Shown here: in pieces, positions 20,801 to 32,248 of the stretch
Numbering within the stretch: position 1 is the first letter of the stretch
Layout of the letters: each line of letters starts with the position of its first letter
Source: Porogramme epimiltina
Lineage: Eukaryota > Basidiomycota > Agaricomycetes > Polyporales > Polyporaceae
Length of the DNA stretch: 64,000 nt
NCBI GenBank assembly: GCA_900155495.1
Contig: FTLJ01000959.1
Span: forward strand, 1 to 64,000
Direction of reading: 5' to 3'
The notes under the pieces: generated by a model
Told to the model about the DNA's origin: nothing
The model's database searches: none
Seen by the model: only the letters and a program-made list of their open reading frames with translations
Made by a program: the position numbers and the translations under genes

Positions 20801-23800
20801 TCATGCCGTGACCGCGACCTCGCGGTGCTTCCCCTCGCCGCCCATGCGGTCGTACCACTCCTTGCCTGCTGTCGTTGGCGCGATGTAGCCTGCCCGAATG
20901 ACGAAGTCGCCAAACCGCTCGCCCTCGAGCCGCTCGAGTGCGTAGCGCTTGATCATCGGCCGGAGGATGGCGAGGATCTCGGGCTCCGTGACGGTTTCTG
21001 TGCAAAGCGTTAGGATTGTCGGTTGCGGATACGTAGGAGGCATTGACGCGTACCTCGGTAGATCTTGTTCAGTCGCTGGCCGTAGTAACCGCCACCCAAG
21101 AGCATCAAATAAGTGCCTGGCGCCTTGCCGACGAAGGCGACCTCTGAAAAGAAACGAGTAAGACATCTTTCAGTTGGAAAAAGGGGTGGGCTTGACTAAC
21201 CAGCGAGGTAAGGTCTTGCACAGCCGTTGGGGCAACCGGTCATACGCATGACGATGGAGTCGTTGCGCAGGCCGTTCTCCTCACAGATCTGCTCGACCTT
21301 GTCGATGAGGATGGGGAGATACTAGAAGGAGTGATGTAAGGCCCTGATCAAGGGCAGTGAAAGGTAAAGACGTACCCTCTCGGACTCTGCCATAGCGAGA
21401 CCACAAGTGGGGAAGGAGACACACGCAGACGATGACAGGCGGAGGCCCGAGAACGCGATGTTGTCGAGCTTGTACTCCGCGAGGAGGCGCTTGATCGTGG
21501 GGAGCTCCTCAGTAGGGATGTCCGAGATGATGAGGTGCTGGTTCGACGTCATCCGGAACGTGCCCTTGTGGACCTTGGCGATCTCGCGGAGACCCGTCTT
21601 GAAGTCGCGCTCAGGCTCGTCTTGCACGCGCCCGTTCTCGATGAAGCACGTGAAGTGGTGGCGGCCGTCCTGACCGGTCGTCCAGCCGAAGTCGTCGATA
21701 TTCTTGTCGAAGGTGAAGGGACGCGCGGGGGGAAGTGCATATCCGAGTCGGCGCTCGACTTCGGCCTTGAAGACGTCCAGACCCATACGATCGATCGTGT
21801 ACTTGAGACGAGCGTTCTGAAAAGAATTACATTAGAATTGCGGGCGGGAGATGGGAGGCGTGATAATATTCACTTTACGGCTGCACAAAAGAGACGTTAG
21901 GTCGAGCGGTGAGAGTAGGAAAGAAAATCACTCACTCAGCACGGTTGCCATTGTCCCTCTGGACCAGCATGATCTTCTCGGCGATATCGACGCCCTGCTC
22001 GACAGTGCAGAAGCCGAGGATGGAGCCTGCCCTCGGGTATGTCTTCTTGTTGCCGTGAGTGACACCCATGCCTCCGCCGGCAGTGACGTTGAAGCCAGCG
22101 AGCTCGCCATGCTCGTCGACGACAGCGATGAAGCCGACGTCGTTTGCGAAGACATCAACATCGTTGTTTGGCGGAATAGCTACAGCGACTTTGAACTGCA
22201 CGTGTGTGAGTATCTGGCTGGAATCTCGACAACTGAGAGCAAACCTTGCGGGGCAAGTAGAACTCTCCGTAAAGTGGCTCCACGTCCTTCAGTGCGTCAC
22301 CGGCGACCAGCTTCTTATCCAGCCAAATCTCGTGGTACGCGGTGGTGCGGGGGAGCAGGTGCTCGCTCACGCGCTTGGCGAACTCGTAGGCTTGGTGGTG
22401 AAGCTTGGAGAGGGATGGCACAGTCGAAACAATGACGTTGCTGAAAGCAGTGGTGTCAAATTATAAGCCATGAGCGATACTATCTGACTACATACCGGTT
22501 CACATCACCACAAGCAGCAAGCGTATCGAGGAGAGCCCTGTTGATATCTTGGATGGCGGACTTGAGGTGCCGCTTGATGACGCCGTGGAACTGGAACGTC
22601 TGGCGCGTTGTGATCTTGAACGTCCCGTTCCCGTGCTCGTCCGCGATCTGGTCGAGGATGAGCCACTGCTCCGGCGAGCACACGCCCGCGGGCATGCGGA
22701 CGCGGATCATGAACGAGAACGCCGGCTCCGCTCCTTGCGCCTGGCGCTCGTCGCGGATGTCGCGGTCGTCCTGCTGGTAGATACCGTGGAACTTGGTGAG
22801 CTGCGTGTCCGACGGCGCGAGCGCGCCGGTGGTCGTGTCCGCGAGCCCCTCCGCGATCGTGCCGCGCAGGTACTGCGATGCGACCTTGATGTGCTCGTTG
22901 GTGATCGGCTCTGGCTCCGCCTCGGTCACCTCCACCGCGTCGACGCCGAGCGCCTTCCAGATGAGCGGCTCCCAGGCCTTGTAGCCCGTCTCAGGACCAT
23001 CCGCGTCCTGGTCGTCGCCGAGGCCGATGGGCACGAGGCGCACGGCACCGAGCTGCTCGAGGCGCGTGTCGAGGTCCTTGCCCGCCTTGTTGTAGTAGTG
23101 CGCATCCTCGGCGCGCGGCCAGTAGTGGCTGTCGCCCATGCCGAACACGGAGAACTTCACGCCCGTGAGGGGGCGCTCGCCGCGCAGGGCGAGCGCGTTG
23201 AGCGTCTTGACCGCCGCGCGCGCGTTCTGCGGGAACTCGCCCTGGCCTGCCACGGACGTGACAAAGACGACGATCTCCTCCTTGGCAAGGTCCTCAACGG
23301 ACATGGAGTCCATCGTCGCGACGGTGGTTGAGAGGCCGCGAAGCTTGCCGCGCGTCGCGAGGCGCTTCGCTACCTTCTCGGCCTTGCCACCGTCCGAAGC
23401 ATACAAGACAGTGAGTGGGGGCGCGTCGATGGCGTCGAGGAGGTCGATGTATGCCTGCGCAGCGCGCTGCTTGCGGGCTTGCTTTAGGTTATCACCGAGG
23501 TTACCGACGAGCTCCGCGGCGATCTCAGGCTTAGAGCGCACGAGCTGCGAAAGGTGGTTCTGACGGTCGAGGAAGACCTGAAGCTCATTCTTGACAGAAT
23601 CCGAGTCGAGCGAGAAGGGCTCGTTGCCCTCGCGCTCCTTCGCAGGGTTCCAGCGGTACAAGGGCCAGTACCCGGAATCTACAGCGAGCTTCGTCTCCTT
23701 GAGGATCTCGAGTGCTGGCGTTTCCTCAGTAGTGTACGGGAGGTAGGCGAGGACGACGCTGGGACCATTGAAGCGGTCCGCCTCCATGAGCGCTTGGAGA

Positions 23801-25461
23801 ACTTGCGAGTAGGAGGAGTATACCGCTGTGCTGGCGACGTAGACGTCACCGTGGTTCATGGCGTACAGGCCGACATCTTGCTTCCTCCGGTGCGGGTCAA
23901 TCGCGTTCCGCGTGCTGTAAGGTGTGCTGTCAAGAATGAGGACATTGACGTTGAGCTTGGACGCGACAGCATGGTGAAGACCGGACGCGCCCAGGTCGTA
24001 GGCCCATGCGTCGGACCCGATGATCCACCGAGAAAGCGCAGGGAGGAGGCGACGGAGGCCGAGGATTTTCTGAGCGGGGGAGCTTGTGATCTTCTCGCGC
24101 TCAATAGCAGCCACGATCTCTTCGCCTAGCTTTTGGCTCTTGATTCCGTCATCCTTCGCGCCAAGCCAGCGGCTGAGCACAGAGTGGACGTCGATGGAGA
24201 CCGACGGGTCACGGAGCAGCTCCCGCACGGCTGCGACGAGCTCCTCGCGATCCTCAATCTCGCCTCTCGCACGACCGAGCGCGAACTCCGGCGTAGTGGC
24301 GACTTGGCCCTGGGATGCAACATACTCGGGGGAGTTGAGCACGTTGAGGCGGTCGGAGAAGAGGTTGTAGAGCATTTTGGTGTAAGCGGCTTCGTGCTTT
24401 GGGACGTGGGGCGCGGTTGCAGATGCCGTTGATGGCTGAGACGAACCGAGGTAGAGGCGACCGGACGACGTGCCCGAGGCCGCGTCCTGCAGAAGGGTGG
24501 TTATGTCGCTTACAGTGATGACCGCCGCGTCTCCGAGGGCACCTGTCTGGACCGCAGGGAGGGGGCTCAGCTCGCTTTGTTGGACGGCACTAACGACCTC
24601 TAGGTAGAGAGGCGTCCACTTCATCGACCATTGGTGAATTTGCTCGAGCACAATGACGCGAGTGACCGTGGGCGGTATGGCAGAGAGGATGGCAGACGCG
24701 GGGAAAGGCTTGATCAGAGCCATGTCAACGAACGACACGCCTTCAACCTCGACATTGAAGGCAGGCCTCCCAAGGGTGAAGATAGTAGTGTGGGGATCTG
24801 AAGCTCCGTGTTGGAAGAGCGGTCGAAGGGGCCGGCGAACCAGGGCGACAGTGGCAAGCGCGGCAGACTGGTAAGCCTGCAGGAGCGATGCTGAGTCGTT
24901 GGCCTGCTTTTCCTCAGTTGGCGGGGCGGAGGGACTCTGCGAAAAGAGGAAGGCAGGGATGCGGTCGTCCTCTAATGTTTCCACCGGCTCGTCGTCGTCC
25001 GTGTGGAATATATGGAGAACTGCGGAGGATTGAGAGAACGCAAGTTTTGACGCGAGGAGGGCATGGTCATGGGCTTGCTGGGCCGTGCGGGAGTAGAGGA
25101 CGTAAGGGAGGGATGATTGGAGGACGAGCGCGTCAGAGAGGTCGGACGCGACGGCGATATGAAGAACGGTAGGAGTGGAGGAGAGCTCGGGGAGGTGGAG
25201 CAGGAGGGAGTTGAGGGACTGAGGACGGGCGAGGGCAGCGTAGGAAACTAGACGTGCGGAGCGATGGCGGAGGAGGGTCGCGCCCGCGTCGGCGCCAGAA
25301 GGCAAGGTTGTGACATTGCCCTTTGGGTCGGGGACCTCGTGCAGGGCGGCGATGATGGGCTGGAGGGGGGAAGGGCCCGCAGGCGGGAGGGAGTGCACGA
25401 AGACATCGGACGCGAGGTATGCAATCCGGGAGACGGCGGCGAGGGAGGGCGAGGTGGCCAT
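20801..25461 (-). CDS. MET5: Sulfite reductase [NADPH] hemoprotein beta subunit
   Basis: Eight exons in transcription order: 25461-22496, 22440-22245, 22195-21936, 21880-21874, 21816-21376, 21321-21201, 21143-21054, 20997-20801 (1425 aa, close to yeast Met5). The enzyme reduces sulfite to sulfide for cysteine and methionine synthesis. An N-terminal region resembling pyruvate-ferredoxin oxidoreductase is followed by a flavodoxin-like domain ([33 protein letters not shown]). The siroheme and 4Fe-4S reductase repeats come next, with [13 protein letters not shown] and [12 protein letters not shown]. The cluster cysteines are in [10 protein letters not shown] (about C1275 and C1281) and MTGCPNGC (about C1320 and C1324). 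The fourth exon is only 7 nt (ccgtaaa); it completes D, R and K in GNRADRKNARLKY, matching the family. The gene is divergent from the L30 gene. Confidence 0.96.
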
Positions 25462-26012
25462 GGCGGGGAGGACGAGAGGGACGCGAGGGAGAGCCTATCC
25501 CACAACACGGATTGGGTCAGTCGCTGTCGAATCAGAGACGAGGGCTTTGTGGCGCACCTGGTCCGGAGCAAACTTTTCTGTGGGGGAGCAGAGCCGTCGG
25601 GGCTCACCGCGAGACTAGGCGAGATCTGGCGGGCGAGGGACGGTGCAGAGGCCGGCTGGGGGTGCGGTCGAGGACAAGAAGATATATTGACAGTGGCATT
25701 GTGAATTCGGAATTGCCGGGTTACGAACGATGTCGAGAGCGTACGAAACGGCTTCCGTGAGTGTGGCCTGGTGAGCACGCAGATGCGCAACCAAGTCGCC
25801 ACTGCACACAATCACTACGCAATTGCTTTGGCCCTGTTTGCGACCCCGCCGGCCCCTACCCTCGGGTTAGGGCTCCCTAGGGTTCCGCAAGCGGAGTCTG
25901 AACCTTATTTCTGCAACTGCCCAGCTGCCGTCCGTGTATACCGACCGCCCGCGCGCCTGCCAAATCTCTAGCATCAAGACCACCGACGCCGACGTCCCCC
26001 TCCTCCTCCGCG
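25462..26012. other. Divergent promoter region of MET5 and RPL30
   Basis: 551 bases between two starts. It holds a telomere-repeat-like pair of motifs near the L30 side (separate entry) and no gene. Confidence 0.5.
25864..25884. promoter_or_regulatory. Telobox-like motifs in the L30 promoter
   Basis: GGGTTAGGG (25864-25872) is followed by CCCTAGGGTT (25875-25884), whose reverse strand reads AACCCTAGGG. These lie about 130 bases before the L30 start. Telomere-repeat-like boxes are known in ribosomal protein promoters of fungi and plants, where Tbf1- or Rap1-type factors bind. Function here is inference. Confidence 0.55.
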
Positions 26013-26559
26013 ATGGCCCCCACCAAGAAGTCCAAGGCAGCAAAGTCCTCCGAGTCCATCGCGTCTCGTCTTGCCCTCGTCGTCAAGTCGGGCAAGTACT
26101 CCCTCGGCTACAAGTCTGCCCTCAAGCAGATGCGCAACGGCAAGGGTGCGTCCCTTCCTCCTTCTCTCTCTCCGGGGACTGGAGCGTGAGGCTGAGAAGG
26201 TCCCTTGGGCTGACAACGTTTCTCTATTTTCCCCTTCCCCTCGTTGGCCCCTCGTTGGCGGCTGCTCTGCTTCCGACTCCTCCAGCCAAGCTTGTCCTCA
26301 TTGCCGGCAACTGCCCCCCTCTCCGCAAGTCCGAGCTTGAGTACTATGCCATGCTCTCTAAGACGTCCGTACACCACTTTGCGGGTACCAACGTCGCGCT
26401 CGGCACCGCTGCTGGCAAGCTGTTCCGTGTTGGGTATGTCCTTCACAATGTCTTGACCACCGATCGTCTCCTCACCTCTTTCGCCTCCCTAGTGTCATGA
26501 CCGTCACCGACCCTGGTGACAGTGACCTCCTGACCGTCGCCGAGGGCGCGTCAGCATAA
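26013..26559 (+). CDS. RPL30: 60S ribosomal protein L30 (eL30)
   Basis: Three exons: 26013-26145, 26286-26433, 26493-26559 (115 aa, normal length for the family). The sequence reads through [60 protein letters not shown] and [10 protein letters not shown], all typical of eL30. It is a large-subunit ribosomal protein of the L7Ae/L30e/S12e/Gadd45 fold. Yeast L30 also regulates splicing and translation of its own mRNA; nothing in the 140-nt first intron lets me say the same here. Confidence 0.98.
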
Positions 26560-26802
26560 AATTATCATACCTTGCACGGTCCATGCCATGTACTGCATCT
26601 CGCTAGGCGATTGTATGATTTTATGAGATAGCCATGACCAGCATAATACCCCGTGTGCCTCCAATTTGCTCGACCTCTTCGTTCCCCGCTGTACAGAATA
26701 GTCCTCGCTCTCACTTTGCAAATCCATGGCATCAATGTCAATGTAGTATGCAAGGGGTAACAAGAAATAGCATCGACAACAGCTAGAATACAATCCATAG
26801 TG

Positions 26803-28565
26803 CTACAGTAAAGATGGAGACATGCCCAGGATGCTACGAGGCCCCTTGCTCGTGTAGTCAGCTTTTGAGACGTAGTTCTTCCCGGCGGAGTCGTTGAACG
26901 CGAGCTGTTTGTCATACACCCGATTAATAACGCATGCCACAGTTGCACCTTAATCACACCTTACCTTCGCAATGATACTTGTCCCGAGGAACGCCGCTAG
27001 GCCATCGCCCTTGTCCCGGTACTCGGCGAAATAGTCGGGCACTTTGAGCGTTTTGATGGACCTTGGCTGGACTTCGTTATTTGCGACATCAGGAGCACTG
27101 AGAATATATGGCGCGAGACGGCCAGATAGTGCTGCTCCGAGACCTGCCGGAAGAACTAGAGTTAGGCATATAGAAATGGTACAAATTTTTCGCGACGACC
27201 CACCCTTTATGTGAGTTGTGATCTCGCCAGTGACGAGAAGACCCTGCCAAATATACGTGCGTTGGTCGACGTCGGTCTTCGCCACCGCTTCGCCAACCAG
27301 CGTTTGCACTGGGCGCATGAGGTCCGCGTCCACACCGCTCCTCTCGCGCGCGCCGGGAATGCCCTTCAGCAGTGCGGGGTCGAAGAGCGGCTCGCAGAAT
27401 CGGTGGCGCTCCTTGCCGAGCGTGAGCTCCATGCCGCGGAAGTCGGTCGTGACGAGGTCGAGGGCCTCGAGCTCGCGCGCGCGCGCCTGCTCCGCGGGCT
27501 GCGCCTTCGCGTTCGCGCGCCGCTTCATCCCGCTCTCGATCACCGCGCGCTCCTTGCCCGCGACGACGATCGCGGCAATGTCCGTCACGCCCTCGTCGTC
27601 GAGGTCGCGCGCGGCCTCGCCCTCCGCGAGGGCCTTGATGAGCCCGCTCTGCCAGACGTGCCGCGCCAACGCGAGGAGCGTCTCTTGCAGAGCCTCGGGT
27701 GCGGGCGGGTTGTCTGGGGGCGAGAGCGCCGCCATGACGGAGGTGTTGGCGCGGAAGAGGTGTGCGAGATAGGCGAGGCAGTCGTCGAGCCCGAGGGGAA
27801 CGGAGGAGCGCGCAGCGGAGGCGACGAAGCCGTCGATGACGGGCGAAACGTCGGTGTGGTGGCGGTCGATATCGACGACGACGCCGGACAGCTGACTGCC
27901 GGAGATGGCGGCGTAGAACTGGGCCATGGGTCGCTCGAGGATGGCGAAGCCGGCCGCATTGAATCGCTCGAAGAAGATCTGACAGACGCGTTCGTACGCG
28001 TCGCGCGAGAGGCCGGCAGCGATGGAGAGCATCACAGGAGATTCCATCTGGACGCGGCGAAGTTTGAGTTCGTGAAAGAGGACATATTTCCTAGTAGCAT
28101 GTTGGAACTCAGACTTGGATCAAGGCTAGGAGGGCGTACCAGAGAGCCTCCGCCTGCACGTAGTCTTTTATATCCCCCTCCTCGAATGGCCACGAAACAA
28201 TAACATCTTGCCCAGCGGCGAGTGCTTCGTCTAGTTGGACGCCGACAAGATAGTCGGTAACTTTGATTGAACTCGGTGGTGTTGAAGTCGAAGGGCCTGC
28301 AAGGTCGTCAACACGCAGTATACCTTGGGTGGAAACAGAGCACGCACCACTTTCTCCATTTGATGCTGCGAGGTATCGTCTGAGCCCAACGCGCGCAGGT
28401 ACTTCCTGCAGCAGTCGGTTCAAGCTAAGGATCAAGAGAAGGGAGTAGCGGACATACAATGGTGGGGAGATGGAGAAGATCGTGGAGGCCCTGACCAGCA
28501 CGAATGCACGTCCTTCCTGTTTCAATGATGACAACGGTGGAGTCTCGAAAGTTGTTGCTGGACAT
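26803..28565 (-). CDS. Actin-related protein, Arp9-like
   Basis: Five exons in transcription order: 28565-28458, 28405-28140, 28090-27204, 27143-26965, 26904-26803 (513 aa). Actin-fold elements are visible: TVVIIETGRTCIRAGQG near the N-terminus, AEALWKYVLFHELKLRRVQM with SPVMLSIAAGLSRDAYERV, SGVVVDIDRHHTDVSPVIDG for the second phosphate-binding region, YIWQGLLVTGEITTHIKG, and the C-terminal GKNYVSKADYTSKGPRSIL. Arp9 pairs with Arp7 (or Arp42) on the HSA helix of SWI/SNF and RSC remodelers, and this divergence from actin fits that group. An Ala/Arg/Glu-rich insertion (about residues 270-310) is larger than in actin. Assignment to Arp9 rather than another nuclear Arp is by resemblance only. Confidence 0.82.
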
Positions 28566-28799
28566 GTTGAGAGAAGGAGGAGTAGGAGGAAGAGGACAAG
28601 GGCGGCGCGCCCGCAAGCGCGATCACGGCTGGCTGGACGCGTCGCGGATCCACAATAGGCGCCAAAAGGTTCGTGCTTTCGAATGCGAGCAATGACGAAA
28701 GGAAATGCGCGTAAATACGACTGCAGAGTATGTATGTGCGAGGATATTGTATGCGGGTATTAACAGCATTATTAAATGTTCGTGATTGTCCTGGCCCTT

Positions 28800-29381
28800 T
28801 CAAGGTCCTGCCTCCATCACCTCCCTCACCACATCCTCTGGTGGCCACTGTCCGGACCCGTCGATGAGATCGAGCGGCTCGAGCTGGTTGAACCTGGCCG
28901 CAAACGCCTCAAACCCGATGCTCACCGGTGGCGCCGGCTCTGGCACTGACGGCACCACCATGGGCTGCGGGCGCGAGAGCTGCAAGAACGTCTCGGGCGG
29001 CTTCTGCAAACAGATATAGTCCCTGAACACCGCGTCTTCGCCCAGCACAAAGGGCCCGATGTCCGCGAGCGGCGTCGTTTCCTCGTCTGAGTCCTCTTCA
29101 TCGTCCTCGGGTTTCGGCGTATTCATCCGCTTCCACCGCCGCGTCCGCGTGCCCGCCTGCGACGCGCTCGGCGCTCGCTGTCGCACTAGCGACACCGGTG
29201 GGCAGAAGAGCATGTAAGTGGGCATAAGTCCCTCCGGAAGCGCCGGAAGCGTGCTTGAAGGCGAGGGCTGGGAAAGCCGAAGCACCTGGACTGTTTCCAC
29301 GAGCGGCTTGCCTAGCAGATGATGATGGGCGGCTTCCATGTGGGCTTGCATGCCAAATCCAGATCTTGTGAACTTCTCCAT
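28800..29381 (-). CDS. Hypothetical protein, possibly a 5'-truncated gene
   Basis: An open frame of 193 codons from the ATG at 29381. It remains open upstream to 29402 without an ATG. The product reads like real protein: GLMPTYMLFCPPVSLV, an acidic patch (PEDDEEDSDEETTPL), FRDYICLQKPPETFLQLSRP, and a C-terminus QWPPEDVVREVMEAGP. I recognise no family. Its codons are GC3-rich like neighbouring genes, but the sequence directly upstream turns A/T-richer and has no exons I can join. It may be a complete small gene, or the last exon of a gene disrupted by an insertion. Confidence 0.45.
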   Translation of the reverse strand: MEKFTRSGFGMQAHMEAAHHHLLGKPLVETVQVLRLSQPSPSSTLPALPEGLMPTYMLFCPPVSLVRQRAPSASQAGTRTRRWKRMNTPKPEDDEEDSDEETTPLADIGPFVLGEDAVFRDYICLQKPPETFLQLSRPQPMVVPSVPEPAPPVSIGFEAFAARFNQLEPLDLIDGSGQWPPEDVVREVMEAGP

Positions 29382-30822
29382 GCAATCTGAAGGTGTGGCC
29401 ACTATGTCATTGTCATCCTCTATACTCTCTCAATGAGAATGTGCACCTTTTACTGGGCAAAAAAGTGTCATTCTTGATAGATGACTGAGATCAATGTGGC
29501 TGAGGAGATCAGGGAGTGTCTTGTGATGCCTCCCAGCACATCTAGGGATCTGACACTCATATGCACCCATCTAGGGGTGCTTGGTGAGTGCTGCAGTGTC
29601 CTCCACGCTCTGAGATCGACTCACTTGGCTTGTAGATGGTTCTTGCTGATGACAGTGCCTATGCAGGTGCTGTTGACAAGTCAGCTTAGTACTGTACTGA
29701 GATATATATAACCATAAGCACAAATAAAAGCTGGTGTGCAATAGACCAGTAGCAGAATATGGTGAATGAACAGTTTAAGAAGAGGATAGCAAAATACAGT
29801 TTTTCGCATTTTCGCTGTTCGACAAGGGAACATGCAAACCTCACATATCAATGAGGAAAATGGCACACCTCTTGTAAGGTCTTCCAGCAATTGAGCTCTG
29901 TTTGGCAGCGGCTCCAGAGACAGAAGAGTGGATTGGTAAGGATGACCTCCTTAGCAACATCAACAGTGTGTTCTACAGTAAGAACGACATCTGCTGTGTA
30001 GAGTCGTTGCCCAGAAGCGGTACTGCAACCACTCATAGGAGATCACAATGGCAAGGGAGTGATAGGAGGAAGTGAGTGGTTCAGGCAAGCACAGTGTGGT
30101 GGTTGAAGGAAAGAAGATAGTAGTGTCAGTGGCAAGTGCTAGCCTCACCTAATTTGGGAGATCTGCAGTCAAATGAGGATTTTCAATTCTAGGGTTAGGA
30201 AAATAAACCTGTTCTGGAGTTTGCAGAATGATCTCAGATTAAATCACAACGCGACATAGTGGGCGGCATCATGCACAAGATATGGCTATTTCAAGCGGAG
30301 CTTGAGAGTTGGAGATAATATCAATGATTAACCCTATGCTGTGCCTGGGAAGACTTTGATGATCCGCTTCAGTAGTTTGGCGCTCAGCCGCCGATCCTTG
30401 TCGATGGTGGCGAGTGTGTATATGAGAAGGCAAAAAAGGCTTTGCGTAGCCGACAACACATAAGAAATTCTTGTGGGTTGCAGAGACAATGATGAATTTT
30501 GGGCTTGTAACAAGTCCCCAAAAGTTGCTAGTCTTGAAAAACCATACACTGAGCTCCAACTCGCTCATACCGGAGAAGGAAAACCAGTTTCTTCGATTGT
30601 GTGCTACAGGAGCTCCAAAGTTGGAAGGCAATACACGCCAGTCGGTACAAGAACCGCAAAGGTCAAGATGATCGTCCACTGATGTAGCTACTACTCCGGG
30701 TACGAGCTAGCTCCACGGGGGGGGGCTCTGTCCGATTCTAACAAATCACTGTACATATTGTTTTCAGTCACTTCTCGTAGAGCAGCTCTATTTAGAGGTC
30801 AGATACTAAGACTAGGACCACT
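29382..30822. other. A/T-richer island, probable degraded insertion
   Basis: Roughly 43-47% GC by eye, against about 58-60% in the flanks. Short frames on both strands (for example 30269-30679 minus and 29848-30036 minus) are interrupted and show no family I can name. No terminal inverted repeats or target-site duplication were found by eye. A small perfect hairpin lies at 29563-29580. A decayed mobile element is the simplest reading. Confidence 0.4.
29563..29580. repeat. Short inverted repeat (6-bp stem)
   Basis: GCACCC, a six-base self-complementary-like spacer ATCTAG, then GGGTGC, read directly. It lies inside the A/T-richer island. Confidence 0.6.
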
Positions 30823-31918
30823 TCACAAGTCGAAAACCTCTTTGAGGCGCTCCATTGTGTCAGAGGGGTTTTTGACGGTGTGTCCGATAGTTCGCGAGTC
30901 AGAGTATATCTCATAGTCGTTACCACCCTGCAGCGACGAGTTCACGATGAGATTAAAACACGAGCAAAGCACTAGAAGCATACGAACCTTAGCTGTTTTG
31001 TCGCCGAAGAAGTGGATCTCTTCGAAGTTCTCGTCCGCGATATGACGGAGGCAGAAAGTTTTGTCCCAGCCATTCGGGAAGACGTCGAACGAGATTTGTC
31101 CGCCGATTGAGAACGTAAGGCCAAAGTCCGCGAACTTCTCTCGAAGTATGTTGACGAACGCAATGCGGACGCCATGTTGCTGTGACAGGATGAGGGCTAA
31201 TTGAGAGGGAGCGTTGTTATTTACATTACCTTGTCGTACGCTTCAAAGTCGTATCGTTCTTGAATGCTGTAGTCTGAGGTCATGATAGGCTAACTGAGAA
31301 GGTACAACGGCTAACTCACGTAGCGTTACGTCCAATAGGGCTGACGTTCATCATGCCGTTGCGGAATTCGACGAACGTACCACTGCATTCGAGAGTATAA
31401 CATGTCAGATCGAGAATAAGAGTGCACAAAGCCTTCTTACCGCTTGATGGGAATCTCGAGATCAGCAAGGTAGCGCAAGATGAAGTTCACGAGGGTCTTG
31501 TACCGATCTTCACCGAGGAACTTGATGAACGACTCGGATGGGAGCTGTTTGCCCAGCTTGTAAGCCGTGAGGCCGTTCTCCCCGAACGTGTAGTCGAATT
31601 CAGTGAGTACTAGAGAGCGTGTCCTCTTTGAGCGCAGTCCATGGTAAGATGAACAGAGCACACACCGTCAAAACCTGCTTTGGAGAACTGCTCAGAAATC
31701 TTGACGAAGTCTGAGCCGCCAACGACGCCGATGACAGCCTTCTTGCGCAGCGACCGCAGAACGGTCATCATTTCTGGAGTGACGCTCTAAAGAGATAAGG
31801 ATGCAAGATGCTGAGATGCAAAGGTCGGACATACTTGACGCGCCGGGGTGAGGGTACCATCGACATCGAAGAGGACGACCTTCTTGAGCGGTCGGTCAGC
31901 GAACGCAGCGGAGACCAT
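30823..31918 (-). CDS. SEC53: Phosphomannomutase
   Basis: Seven exons in transcription order: 31918-31835, 31786-31666, 31609-31441, 31382-31320, 31266-31230, 31179-30988, 30927-30823 (256 aa, normal for eukaryotic PMM). It converts mannose-6-phosphate to mannose-1-phosphate for GDP-mannose, N-glycans, O-mannosylation and GPI anchors. The HAD nucleophile motif is [10 protein letters not shown]. Further blocks are [69 protein letters not shown] and [18 protein letters not shown]. The 37-nt exon 5 acceptor was set at 31267, which gives GRNATIQERYDF as in the family. A TATATAA and a CACGTG lie upstream. Confidence 0.97.
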
Positions 31919-32013
31919 GGTATGCAAATGATGTGAACGGCACGACGATGGGGACGTGGAGGAAGAGAGGCGACGAAGGAGCTCAGTCTGAGGTGGCGGT
32001 AGAAGGACGGTGG

Positions 32014-32085
32014 TATATAAACTCTCGAAACAGGCGCGTTCCAGCATGGATCAAGATGGTCGCGTAGATCTATATGAGTCACGTG
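32014..32085 (-). promoter_or_regulatory. TATATAA and CACGTG upstream of SEC53
   Basis: TATATAA (32014-32020) lies about 95 bases before the phosphomannomutase start. CACGTG (32080-32085) is about 60 bases further upstream. Spacing is reasonable for a TATA box and an upstream E-box; use is inferred. Confidence 0.45.
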
Positions 32086-32161
32086 CATCGCGTCTCCTCT
32101 CAACGCGCTGCGCACCACGTACATCTTGCCCTGTCCACCCTCTTAGACACGTTGGACAACC

Positions 32162-32189
32162 ACGTAGTGGCCACGTTTTGCCACTACGT
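32162..32189. repeat. Perfect 10-bp inverted repeat with 8-nt loop
   Basis: ACGTAGTGGC at 32162-32171 is the exact reverse complement of GCCACTACGT at 32180-32189. The loop is CACGTTTT. It lies about 60 bases downstream of the VMS1 stop codon, so it could fold in that transcript's 3' UTR or act as a palindromic DNA site for SEC53. Confidence 0.75.
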
Positions 32190-32248
32190 TCCTCACGGAC
32201 TGTATTCTCCGAGAGAGCCGACGAACAGATCTATTGACGAAGCTAGAG

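Larger units (their letters stand above)
31919..32248. other. Intergenic between VMS1 (3') and SEC53 (5')
   Basis: 330 bases between two minus-strand genes. It contains a TATATAA at 32014-32020, a CACGTG at 32080-32085 and a perfect hairpin at 32162-32189, listed separately. Confidence 0.6.
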
